Shown here: positions 44,391-51,507 of the stretch, in pieces | How the letters are laid out: every line of letters begins with the position of its first letter | Numbering within the stretch: position 1 is the first letter of the stretch | Assembly (NCBI GenBank): GCA_947626195.1 | Contig: CANQRF010000002.1 | Coordinates: 62,001-126,000 of the forward strand | Direction: 5' to 3' | DNA: 64,000 nt | Source of the DNA: an uncultured Eggerthellaceae bacterium | GTDB lineage: Bacteria > Actinomycetota > Coriobacteriia > Coriobacteriales > Eggerthellaceae | Program-made: the position numbers and the translations under genes | Notes under the pieces: model-generated | What the model was told of the DNA's origin: nothing | Seen by the model: only the letters and a program-made list of their open reading frames with translations | Database searches by the model: none

Positions 44391-45762
44391 CGTGCATCCT
44401 CCGCTCACCTATGCGCTCACCTACGTGGGTTGCAAGGTGAATGAGGCAGAGCTGGAATCGCTGCATGGGCTGCTCGCCTCGCTGGGAGCCACTGCCGCCG
44501 GCATGGAGAAGGCGAAGTTGGCGATCGTCAACACCTGCGCCGTCACCGAGACGGCCGAGAAGAAGACGCGCAAGACGATACGGCGCGTGATCGAGAGCGC
44601 GAAAGAGGCCCACATCCTCGTGACCGGATGCGCCGCGGCACTCGATCCGGATGCTTTCGCCGCCTTCGACGACCGCGTCGAGGTGGTCATGAAATCCGAT
44701 CTGAAGCGCAGGGTGGAGGAGCTTGCTCGCGCGTTGGGAGCCGACGGGGAAGATGCGGGTGAGCGCATTGCGGAAGAACGCGTAGCGCGAGCGTCTGCCG
44801 TGGATGAGCGTGTTGCCGAAGCGCATCGCGGGCAACCGCGCAGAGCGAGAAGGCCGCGGCGGTTCGAGGAGCGTGTGCGAAAGAGCGTGATCATCGAGGA
44901 CGGCTGCGACAACGCCTGCACCTATTGCGTTGTGCATATCGCCCGGGGGCCGGCCAGAAGCAGGCCGCTCGGCGAAGTTCTCGCGGAGGTCGAGAGGCTC
45001 GAACGTGAGGAGACGCCTGAGATCGTTCTCACGGGCATCGACCTCGGAAGCTATCGTTTCGAGGGAAAAGGGCTTGCCGATCTCCTTGAGGTCCTGCTCG
45101 AAAGCACCGCCTCCCCCCGTTTTCGCCTCTCGAGCATCGAGCCTCAGCGCGTTGACGAAAAGCTCATCGACGTCATCGCGCAAAGCAAGGGGCGGATATG
45201 CCGCCATCTCCATCTTCCGCTCCAATCGGGCTCGACGCGCGTGCTCGCCCTCATGGACCGCGCCTACGACGCGGCATGCTATCGTGAGCTCGTCAAGGAG
45301 CTTCGCAGGCAAATCGATGGGCTCGCGCTGTCAACCGACATCATCGTCGGATTTCCTGATGAGAGCGAGGAGGACTTCCTTGCAACCTGCGATCTGGTCG
45401 ATGAGGCGTGTTTCGCCTCGGCGCACCTCTTTCCCTATTCCGTGCGGAGGGGCACTCCTGCGGCCACGATGGCGAACCAGATCGAGGCGCCCGTCGTGCG
45501 CGAGCGCCTTACGCGCCTCCGCGAGCAGGTGGCCTGCACGCGAAACAGGGACATCGCCTCCCGTGAAGGCACGAGAGAGCGCGCCGTGGTCGAGCGAATC
45601 GGCCGTGCACGCACCGAGAGCTCCTATTTGGTCGCCGTTTCGCCCGACAGGGCGGTCGGCTCCTTCGTCGATATACGCTTCGAGCGAGATCTTCTCATGG
45701 ATATGGCCGGCGAAGACGACTTGCCCGCCGATCACGGTACGATGGCGTTGAGTTCGGTATAA
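44377..45762 (+). CDS. mtaB: tRNA t6A37 methylthiotransferase MtaB-like
   Basis: Radical SAM methylthiotransferase that converts t6A to ms2t6A at position 37 of ANN-decoding tRNAs. 461 aa with an N-terminal UPF0004 domain (C19 in [16 protein letters not shown]), the radical SAM cluster C177, C181, C184 in [21 protein letters not shown], and a C-terminal TRAM domain. A charged low-complexity linker (about 120-170, Glu/Ala/Arg-rich) between the first two domains is longer than usual. The ATG at 44377 overlaps the end of dnaJ; a GTG at 44392 is possible. NEAE rather than MNxxDSE argues for MtaB over MiaB. Confidence 0.9.
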   Translation: MSSTDVHPPLTYALTYVGCKVNEAELESLHGLLASLGATAAGMEKAKLAIVNTCAVTETAEKKTRKTIRRVIESAKEAHILVTGCAAALDPDAFAAFDDRVEVVMKSDLKRRVEELARALGADGEDAGERIAEERVARASAVDERVAEAHRGQPRRARRPRRFEERVRKSVIIEDGCDNACTYCVVHIARGPARSRPLGEVLAEVERLEREETPEIVLTGIDLGSYRFEGKGLADLLEVLLESTASPRFRLSSIEPQRVDEKLIDVIAQSKGRICRHLHLPLQSGSTRVLALMDRAYDAACYRELVKELRRQIDGLALSTDIIVGFPDESEEDFLATCDLVDEACFASAHLFPYSVRRGTPAATMANQIEAPVVRERLTRLREQVACTRNRDIASREGTRERAVVERIGRARTESSYLVAVSPDRAVGSFVDIRFERDLLMDMAGEDDLPADHGTMALSSV

Positions 45763-45763
45763 T
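45758..45763 (+). promoter_or_regulatory. Consensus -10 box of phoH, apparently leaderless
   Basis: A perfect TATAAT (45758-45763) overlaps the mtaB stop and lies 6 nt upstream of the phoH GTG with no ribosome site, the same spacing as at holA. Transcription would start at the G of GTG. No strong -35. Confidence 0.6.
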
Positions 45764-45769
45764 GCTCGC

Positions 45770-46801
45770 GTGAATGAAACCACTGAAATAACCCTTCGCG
45801 TGCCCCAGGTCCTCGATATGGCCCTGATTGTGGGGACGGCAGACGAGTTCCTCCATCTTATCGAGAGCTCGTTCCACGCGCGCATCACCGTGCGCGGCAA
45901 TCTTGTCCGCATCGTCGGCGATCCGATCGAAGTGCAGACGCTCTCATCGATTTTCACCGATCTCATCGGCTGCGCAGAATCGGGCCACGACATTACGGCG
46001 GACTATGTGCGACGCACGATCGACGCCTCGCGGTCTGCGGAGTTCGCTCCGCACGAGCTGCGCTCCGACATCATCTTGACGCATAAGGGAAGGGCGATAC
46101 GGCCGAAGACGCTCGGGCAGAAGCGCTATGTCGATGCGATAAGGAAGAACACGATCACCTTCGCGACGGGCGTTGCGGGAACGGGCAAGACCTATCTCGC
46201 CATGGCCATGGCGCTTGCCTCCTTCCAGGCAAAGGAGGTGGACCGCATCATCCTCTCCCGTCCGATCGTGGAGGCGGGTGAGAGCCTCGGATTTCTCCCC
46301 GGCACCCTCACCGAGAAGGTGGATCCCTACATCCGCCCCCTCTACGATGCGCTCTACGACATGCTCGATGCGGAACGTGCCAACGCGCTCATTGCGGCGG
46401 GCACCATCGAGATCGTCCCGCTCGCGTTCATGCGGGGAAGAACCCTCAACAACTGCTTCATCATCTTGGACGAGGCGCAAAACGCCACGCCCGAGCAGAT
46501 GAAGATGTTCCTCACCCGTTTGGGCTTCGGATCGAAGATGGTGATCACCGGCGATATGTCGCAAACCGATCTGCCGCAGGGAGCCGCCGGGCTCTCCCGT
46601 GCGCGCCGGATCCTGAGGAATATCGACAACATCGGATTCTGCGAGTTCGGCGGGCGCGACGTCGTGCGGCACCCGCTCGTGGCCGACATCGTGGCCGCCT
46701 ATGACAGCGTTTCGGAGCACGACGCGCAAGACGCCAAACAACAGCACGATGCCAAACACCCGCAGACAGCCGAACAGCAGCGGACGGAGGATGATCTTTG
46801 A
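45770..46801 (+). CDS. phoH: PhoH-family ATPase
   Basis: A cytosolic P-loop ATPase often associated with RNA metabolism and co-conserved with ybeY. 343 aa: an N-terminal KH-like segment (about 35-80), Walker A GVAGTGKT at 134-141, SRPIVEAGESLGFLPG and Walker B FIILDEAQNA, then an acidic/Gln-rich tail (HDAQDAKQQHDAK). GTG start at 45770 sits 6 nt after a perfect TATAAT. It overlaps ybeY by one nt, starting the ybeY-dgkA-era unit. Confidence 0.94.
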   Translation: MNETTEITLRVPQVLDMALIVGTADEFLHLIESSFHARITVRGNLVRIVGDPIEVQTLSSIFTDLIGCAESGHDITADYVRRTIDASRSAEFAPHELRSDIILTHKGRAIRPKTLGQKRYVDAIRKNTITFATGVAGTGKTYLAMAMALASFQAKEVDRIILSRPIVEAGESLGFLPGTLTEKVDPYIRPLYDALYDMLDAERANALIAAGTIEIVPLAFMRGRTLNNCFIILDEAQNATPEQMKMFLTRLGFGSKMVITGDMSQTDLPQGAAGLSRARRILRNIDNIGFCEFGGRDVVRHPLVADIVAAYDSVSEHDAQDAKQQHDAKHPQTAEQQRTEDDL

Positions 46802-47265
46802 TGGATGTTCTCATCGACTACCGTGAGTTTGGGGCCGAGCTCGAGCCGCTTCATCTCGAGGGGCTCGCCGCTTTCGTCATGGAGCATGAGAGCTGCGCCC
46901 CGAACGCCGAGGTCTCGATCAGCTTCGTCACTCCGAAAGAAATACAAGAGCTCAACAGGGAATACCGCCATATCGACCGACCGACCGACGTGCTCTCCTT
47001 TCCCTGCGACGCGCTCGATGACGGATTCGACGCGGATCCTGAGAAGGTGTTCGAGCTCGGGGACGTGATCATCGCACCTGAGATCGCCCGCGCGCAATGC
47101 GAGGAGTTCGGCACGACGTTCGCCGCCGAGATCACCTTGCTCACGGTGCACGGCCTGCTCCATCTCATCGGCTACGATCACATCGTCGACGATGATGCGC
47201 AGAAGATGGAGGCGCGCGAGCGTGAGCTCATCGGCGCATGGGAAGCCGAGCCGTCCCGTGGTTGA
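46801..47265 (+). CDS. ybeY: Endoribonuclease YbeY (rRNA maturation factor)
   Basis: A zinc-dependent RNase needed for 16S rRNA 3' maturation. 154 aa with the metal motif TVHGLLHLIGYDH (H117, H121, H127) and RPTDVLSFP. The ATG at 46801 shares a base with the phoH stop and has GGAGG about 10 nt upstream. It overlaps dgkA by 8 nt. Its link to phoH and era is deeply conserved and consistent with a ribosome-maturation operon. Confidence 0.95.
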   Translation: MDVLIDYREFGAELEPLHLEGLAAFVMEHESCAPNAEVSISFVTPKEIQELNREYRHIDRPTDVLSFPCDALDDGFDADPEKVFELGDVIIAPEIARAQCEEFGTTFAAEITLLTVHGLLHLIGYDHIVDDDAQKMEARERELIGAWEAEPSRG

Positions 47266-47662
47266 CCGAACGGCGAGCGATCCGCCGAAAAAGGGCCATC
47301 CCCGCCTTGCCGATGCGTTTCGCTTCGCGTTCTTCGGCATCGCGCAGGCGTGGGGCAGCGAACGGAACATGAAGATCCAGGCGGCGTTCGCCGTGCTGGC
47401 CTGCATCCTCGGCGCCCTTCTTGGCATCAGCGCGCTCGAGTGGGTCGCCATCGTCGTCTGCATAGCCGTCGTTTTATCGCTCGAGGTGGTCAACACGGCC
47501 ATCGAGGCGATTGTCGACCTCGCGTCGCCCGACATCCATGTTCTCGCGAAGCGGGCGAAGGACTGCGCGGCGGGCGCCGTGTTGATCGCCGCACTTGGAT
47601 CGGTCGTGGTGGCATGCATCATCTTCATCCCCGCACTGGCGAGGGTTTTGGGGATTTCCTGA
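47258..47662 (+). CDS. dgkA: Diacylglycerol / undecaprenol kinase (DgkA family)
   Basis: A small integral-membrane kinase; Gram-positive members mainly phosphorylate undecaprenol. About 134 aa: a basic N-terminus, an amphipathic surface helix with ERNMKIQ, and three membrane helices; the family motif EVVNTAIEAIVDL contains the catalytic Glu and Asn. The GTG at 47258 overlaps the end of ybeY; a longer frame exists inside ybeY but has no support. era follows after 10 nt. Confidence 0.9.
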   Translation: MVDRTASDPPKKGHPRLADAFRFAFFGIAQAWGSERNMKIQAAFAVLACILGALLGISALEWVAIVVCIAVVLSLEVVNTAIEAIVDLASPDIHVLAKRAKDCAAGAVLIAALGSVVVACIIFIPALARVLGIS

Positions 47663-47672
47663 AAGGAAGGGT

Positions 47673-48590
47673 ATGGGCGAAGCGAAGCAATCGGAGAGCT
47701 TTCATTCGGGATTTCTGACCTTGGTCGGTCGTCCCAACGCGGGAAAGTCGTCGCTCCTCAATGCGATTATGGGCAAGAAGCTCGCGATAACCTCCTCGAA
47801 GAGCCAGACGACCCGCTATCGTTTCCGCGCGGTCTATTCGCAGCCGACCTTCCAGCTCGTGATCGTCGACACGCCCGGGCTGCATAAGCCTCAGGATGCT
47901 CTCGGCGAAGAGCTCAACACAACGGCGCTCAAGACGCTCGATGAGGTGGACGTCATCGCATTCGCCGTGGATGCGAGCGCGCCGATCGGGCGGGGAGACG
48001 AATGGGTGGCGCGCCAGATCGCGCCGGCTTCGGTGAGAAAGATCGGCGTCCTCACAAAGACCGACCTTGCGACACCCGAGCAGATGTCCTCACAGCGGGC
48101 GGCCCTCGAAGCGCTTCTTCCGCTTGACGCCATCGTCGCCACCTCGGCGAAGACAGAGGAGGGCGTCAAGGAGCTCATCGATATGGTGGCATCGATGCTT
48201 CCCGAGGGCCCGATGTGGTTTCCGCCCGATATGGAAACCGATGCGCCGATCGAGACGACGATCGCGGAGTTCATTCGCGAGAAGATACTTCGGACCACGA
48301 GCGACGAGGTGCCGCATGCGGTCGGCGTGACCTGCGAGGAGTTCTCCTACGACAAGAAGCGCAAGCTCTTCCGCATCTATGCCATCATCTACGTTGAGCA
48401 TGAGAGCCAGAAGGGCATCATCATCGGCGCCCATGGGAGTTCCATCAAGCGCATCGGCACGCAGGCACGCTCCGATCTTGAGCTTCTTCTGGGAAAGAAG
48501 GTCTTTCTCGATCTTCGGGTGAAGGTGAAGAAGAATTGGAGACGTGACGTAATTGCGATAAAACGGTTCGGATATGGTGAGGGTTTATGA
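47673..48590 (+). CDS. era: GTPase Era
   Basis: A GTPase that binds the 3' end of 16S rRNA during 30S assembly. 305 aa: G1 GRPNAGKSS (19-27), G3 DTPGLHKP, G4 TKTD (Asn of the usual NKxD replaced by Thr, as in many Era proteins), and a C-terminal KH domain (IIIGAHGSSIKRIGTQAR). The ATG at 47673 follows GAAAGGAAGG. It ends the phoH-ybeY-dgkA-era unit. The usual next gene, recO, is displaced by the PASTA gene. Confidence 0.96.
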   Translation: MGEAKQSESFHSGFLTLVGRPNAGKSSLLNAIMGKKLAITSSKSQTTRYRFRAVYSQPTFQLVIVDTPGLHKPQDALGEELNTTALKTLDEVDVIAFAVDASAPIGRGDEWVARQIAPASVRKIGVLTKTDLATPEQMSSQRAALEALLPLDAIVATSAKTEEGVKELIDMVASMLPEGPMWFPPDMETDAPIETTIAEFIREKILRTTSDEVPHAVGVTCEEFSYDKKRKLFRIYAIIYVEHESQKGIIIGAHGSSIKRIGTQARSDLELLLGKKVFLDLRVKVKKNWRRDVIAIKRFGYGEGL

Positions 48591-48597
48591 TCTTGGC

Positions 48598-48626
48598 TTA
48601 AAACCGCTTGCAATTTCTTTTAGAAT
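48598..48626 (+). promoter_or_regulatory. Candidate promoter of the PASTA-protein gene
   Basis: TTAAAA (48598-48603) and TAGAAT (48621-48626) with a 17 bp spacer, immediately after era; predicted start near 48633, leader about 57 nt with a TAGGAG ribosome site. Confidence 0.5.
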
Positions 48627-48689
48627 ACGGTTCATGTTGCTCTCAGACTGGAACAACTTACCACAAACGAAGCTAGGAGAATTCAGTCT

Positions 48690-50144
48690 ATGAAATGCCC
48701 CGCATGCCAAACCGAGAATCGCGATGGTGCGAAATTCTGCGATGAATGCGGCGCTTCCCTGACAAGCAGCCAATCGATTCCACCAACCGTCTCGCCGGAA
48801 TCGGCGTCGCAGAACACAGGCTCCGAAGCCCCCTCACCTGAAATTGAGGAATTCTCCTCTCCGGCGGATATTTTCGCCGAGGAGAAGGAGGCGCTTCGCA
48901 CGTCGTTCGCAAACGAGCCGCTGCCATCTTTTGCCGGTTTTGATGAGGGCGTTGACGAGGCTGGGGAGACGCCCGATACGGCTGAGGGCGGCACGGTGCC
49001 CGATGCGGCGAAGACCTGCGACCTTTCGGGCCTGAAGCAGATGGTCGACGTCGGCTATACCTCGATGGAAGGCGATGCGCTCGGCTCCACCAAGAGAATG
49101 GAGCCGGTCGAGGCAAGCGATGCACCCGAAACGGGCGAACCGCGAAAGGCGCAGTCCTTTATCGCGAACAATGACAAAAAGGCGAAGAAGAAAGGGCGGA
49201 AGAAGCATGCGAGGCGGGTGGCGATTGCGGCGGTCTGCGCCGTGGCCGTGGTCGCCGCCGGTTTCGGCATCACCTATTGGATGGAGCTTTGGGGCGGAAA
49301 GACCGTTCCCAACGTGGCCGGAGAATCCCAGGCGAACGCCACTTATGTGTTGGAAGAGAGAGGGTTCAACGTCAAGACCTCGACGGTCAAATCAGATGAC
49401 GTCGAGGGAATCGTCCTTCTGACCGACCCTTCCATCGGCACACGCGCCGAAGCCGGCTCCGACATTGTCGTGCACATCTCATCTGCCCGCGTTGTGCCCG
49501 AGCTTGTCGGAAAGATGCGTGCCGAAGCCGAGGCGCTTCTCTCCAAAGAGGGCTTCAAGCGCGTCTCCTTCGTCGAGTTCCGATCAGACGAGCCGGCGGG
49601 CACCATCTTGGAAGTGAGTCCTGAGCCGGGAACGAAGGGGAAGGCCGCGCTCCCGATCAACGTTTCGGTGGCGGTGCCCTACACCGTGCCGCAGGTGGCG
49701 GGAATGGCCTCCGCCGATGCGCAGGCCGCCATCGTCGATGGCGGGTATTCCGTCAATGTGGCGACGGTGATAAGCGATGAGGTGTCGGAGGGCTGCGCCG
49801 CCTACACCGAGCCCGCCGAAGGCGAGGAGCTGAAATCGGGCTCGGCGGTCACGCTCTACGTCGCCGTCTCTCCGACAACGCATTACGAGTCGCTGACATG
49901 GAACTATTTGGGCGATGTCGGAACGGTCGAGATCGACGGCGAATCGTATCAGATCGACTCGATCGACGATGTGGCCTATACGAACGAGAGCTCGTGCGAG
50001 TTCGTCATCACGGGGCGCCTCGTCGCGTATTCGAGCGATGGGCACAAGCTCCTCGGAGTGGACTCGCAAACCGTCCGCGCCTACATCACGTACGATGACG
50101 GAGGCAACATCATCGCCATCCAGAACGCCGCAAACGTCGCCTAG
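48690..50144 (+). CDS. Zinc-ribbon membrane protein with three extracellular PASTA domains
   Basis: 484 aa, in order: an N-terminal zinc ribbon (C3, C6, C17, C20; MKCPACQTE, FCDECGASL), an acidic low-complexity cytosolic region (about 25-150), a basic stretch (KKAKKKGRKKHARR), one membrane helix (about 176-197), three PASTA repeats (starting VPNVAGESQ, VPELVGKMR, VPQVAGMAS at about 206, 271, 335), and a ~85 residue C-terminal domain I do not recognise. PASTA domains bind muropeptide or peptidoglycan in PknB-type kinases, but no kinase domain is present. It has its own promoter and is inserted between era and recO. Function unknown; a cell-wall sensor is plausible. Confidence 0.85.
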   Translation: MKCPACQTENRDGAKFCDECGASLTSSQSIPPTVSPESASQNTGSEAPSPEIEEFSSPADIFAEEKEALRTSFANEPLPSFAGFDEGVDEAGETPDTAEGGTVPDAAKTCDLSGLKQMVDVGYTSMEGDALGSTKRMEPVEASDAPETGEPRKAQSFIANNDKKAKKKGRKKHARRVAIAAVCAVAVVAAGFGITYWMELWGGKTVPNVAGESQANATYVLEERGFNVKTSTVKSDDVEGIVLLTDPSIGTRAEAGSDIVVHISSARVVPELVGKMRAEAEALLSKEGFKRVSFVEFRSDEPAGTILEVSPEPGTKGKAALPINVSVAVPYTVPQVAGMASADAQAAIVDGGYSVNVATVISDEVSEGCAAYTEPAEGEELKSGSAVTLYVAVSPTTHYESLTWNYLGDVGTVEIDGESYQIDSIDDVAYTNESSCEFVITGRLVAYSSDGHKLLGVDSQTVRAYITYDDGGNIIAIQNAANVA

Positions 50145-50157
50145 GAGCGCCCGCGCC

Positions 50158-50970
50158 TTGTCTGCACCATCGTTCAAAGCGCGGGGCATCGTCTTGCGCA
50201 AAACCGTTTTAGGGGAAGCCGACCTGATCATCACCCTCATCACCGACAAGGGCGTTCCCTTGCGCGCGGTTGCGAAATCGGGAAGAAGGCCCTCGGCGCG
50301 CTTTGCCGGACGACTTGAGCTCTTCAATGAGGTCGACCTTCTCTGCGCACCGGGAAAGAGCCTTGCGATCATCCAGGATGCGCGCAAGGAGAAGGCGCTT
50401 CTATCCGGCCAGAGCGAACCGGAGCGGTTCTCCTGCGCTTCGGTCGTCGGCGAGGTGTTGCAGAGGGCAAGCCACGATGACCTCGAGGCGCCGATCCTCT
50501 TCGCGGCGGGAAGGGCCGCTTTGGAGCAGACTGCCCGCTCTCCGCGAGATCGCCTCCTCGGCATCACCGCCGCTTCCATTCTCAAGACGCTCGCCTACAT
50601 CGGATTGAGGCCGGAACTGAACGCCTGCGTCGTGTGCGGCGCCCCGATTCCCCTCGATGAGAGCTACGAGGGAACGCTCGGCCTGAGCGCCCCTGACGGG
50701 GGAGCGGTGTGCGAAAGGTGCAAAAGGGAAGTGCCGACCAGGCCCGCGAGCGTCCATGTTGCGAACTATGCGCGCTTTTTCCTCATGACGCCGTTTGCGA
50801 AGATCGCGGAAGCGCAAGGCGACAACGAGGCGAGCTTTCAGGTGCTCGAGTTCTGCCAAGAGCTTGTGCGCGAGCACTTGGGATCCCCGTTGCGCTCGCT
50901 TGAGTTCCTCCTCACATCAGGACTTGATTTTTCGCCATCTTGTAAGGCGGGCTCTCTTCAACTAGAATAG
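50158..50970 (+). CDS. recO: DNA repair protein RecO
   Basis: A RecF-pathway mediator that anneals DNA and loads RecA. 270 aa: an N-terminal OB fold (KARGIVLRKTVLGEADLIIT), a helical middle, and a zinc site of two CxxC pairs (CVVCGAP and CERC). The start is TTG at 50158, 13 nt after the PASTA stop with GGAG upstream; a longer frame runs back into the PASTA gene and is rejected. era-recO adjacency is widely conserved. Confidence 0.93.
   Translation: MSAPSFKARGIVLRKTVLGEADLIITLITDKGVPLRAVAKSGRRPSARFAGRLELFNEVDLLCAPGKSLAIIQDARKEKALLSGQSEPERFSCASVVGEVLQRASHDDLEAPILFAAGRAALEQTARSPRDRLLGITAASILKTLAYIGLRPELNACVVCGAPIPLDESYEGTLGLSAPDGGAVCERCKREVPTRPASVHVANYARFFLMTPFAKIAEAQGDNEASFQVLEFCQELVREHLGSPLRSLEFLLTSGLDFSPSCKAGSLQLE
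50940..50968 (+). promoter_or_regulatory. Promoter of rpsO-pnp
   Basis: TTGTAA (50940-50945) and TAGAAT (50963-50968), 17 bp spacer, within the end of recO. Predicted start near 50975, leaving a leader of about 110 nt before rpsO, where S15 autoregulation would act; I could not identify a known S15 leader fold. Confidence 0.6.
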
Positions 50971-51083
50971 AAAAGTTACGTTCGCCGGACACCCATGGCG
51001 AACGACGCCTCGCTTCTAGATTTGACGGCATGCCACCATCATCTCTCGGAACGGGGTGGGAGCAGTGAGACGAAAGGAATGAA

Positions 51084-51371
51084 ATGGCATCGAAGAACAG
51101 CATCTCGAAGGAGAAGGCGGCGGAACTCATCAAGGAGTTCGGTAAGACGGAAAACGATTCGGGAAGCGCGGAGGTGCAGGTGGCGATCCTCACCGAGCGC
51201 ATCCGCAATCTCACGGAGCACCTGAAGGTCCACAAGAAGGACAACCACACACGTCGTGGGCTCATGATGCTCATCGGCAAGCGGCGCGGCATGTTGAAAT
51301 ACATCAAGAACCGCGACATCAATGCGTACCGCGATCTTATCAAGCGCCTCGGCATCCGCGACAACATCTAA
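51084..51371 (+). CDS. rpsO: 30S ribosomal protein S15
   Basis: A primary 16S rRNA-binding protein of the platform. 95 aa, slightly longer than the usual 88-89, with the core GSAEVQVAILTERIRNLTEH and HTRRGLMMLIGKRRGML. AAAGGAATGAA precedes the ATG. It is followed by pnp with two hairpins between, the classical rpsO-pnp arrangement. Confidence 0.97.
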   Translation: MASKNSISKEKAAELIKEFGKTENDSGSAEVQVAILTERIRNLTEHLKVHKKDNHTRRGLMMLIGKRRGMLKYIKNRDINAYRDLIKRLGIRDNI

Positions 51372-51387
51372 GACGTTCGGTTCGCTC

Positions 51388-51412
51388 CAAGGTCCGCGTT
51401 CGGCGGGCCTTG
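51388..51412 (+). other. Hairpin after rpsO
   Basis: CAAGGTCCGC (51388-51397) pairs with GCGGGCCTTG (51403-51412), one T-G pair, loop GTTCG. There is no T-run (GTGTTATG follows), so it is probably a partial terminator or an RNase-processed end between rpsO and pnp. Confidence 0.6.
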
Positions 51413-51456
51413 TGTTATGGGGCCGCATTGCGAGAAGGGCGGGCGGCGCCGATTGG

Positions 51457-51484
51457 ATCGAAGCCACAGGGGGGTGGCTTCGAT
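51457..51484 (+). promoter_or_regulatory. Long perfect hairpin in the pnp leader
   Basis: ATCGAAGCCAC (51457-51467) and GTGGCTTCGAT (51474-51484), perfect 11 bp stem with an AGGGGG loop, ending 23 nt before the pnp ATG. Comparable stems upstream of pnp in other bacteria are RNase III sites for PNPase autoregulation. Confidence 0.65.
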
Positions 51485-51507
51485 GAGGAGAAGAAGGAAA
51501 AGCATAC

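Noticed and set aside
49915-50157. Longer recO start inside the PASTA gene
   Set aside because: The extra residues are Ser/Arg-rich out-of-frame translation; the TTG at 50158 fits the RecO N-terminus.
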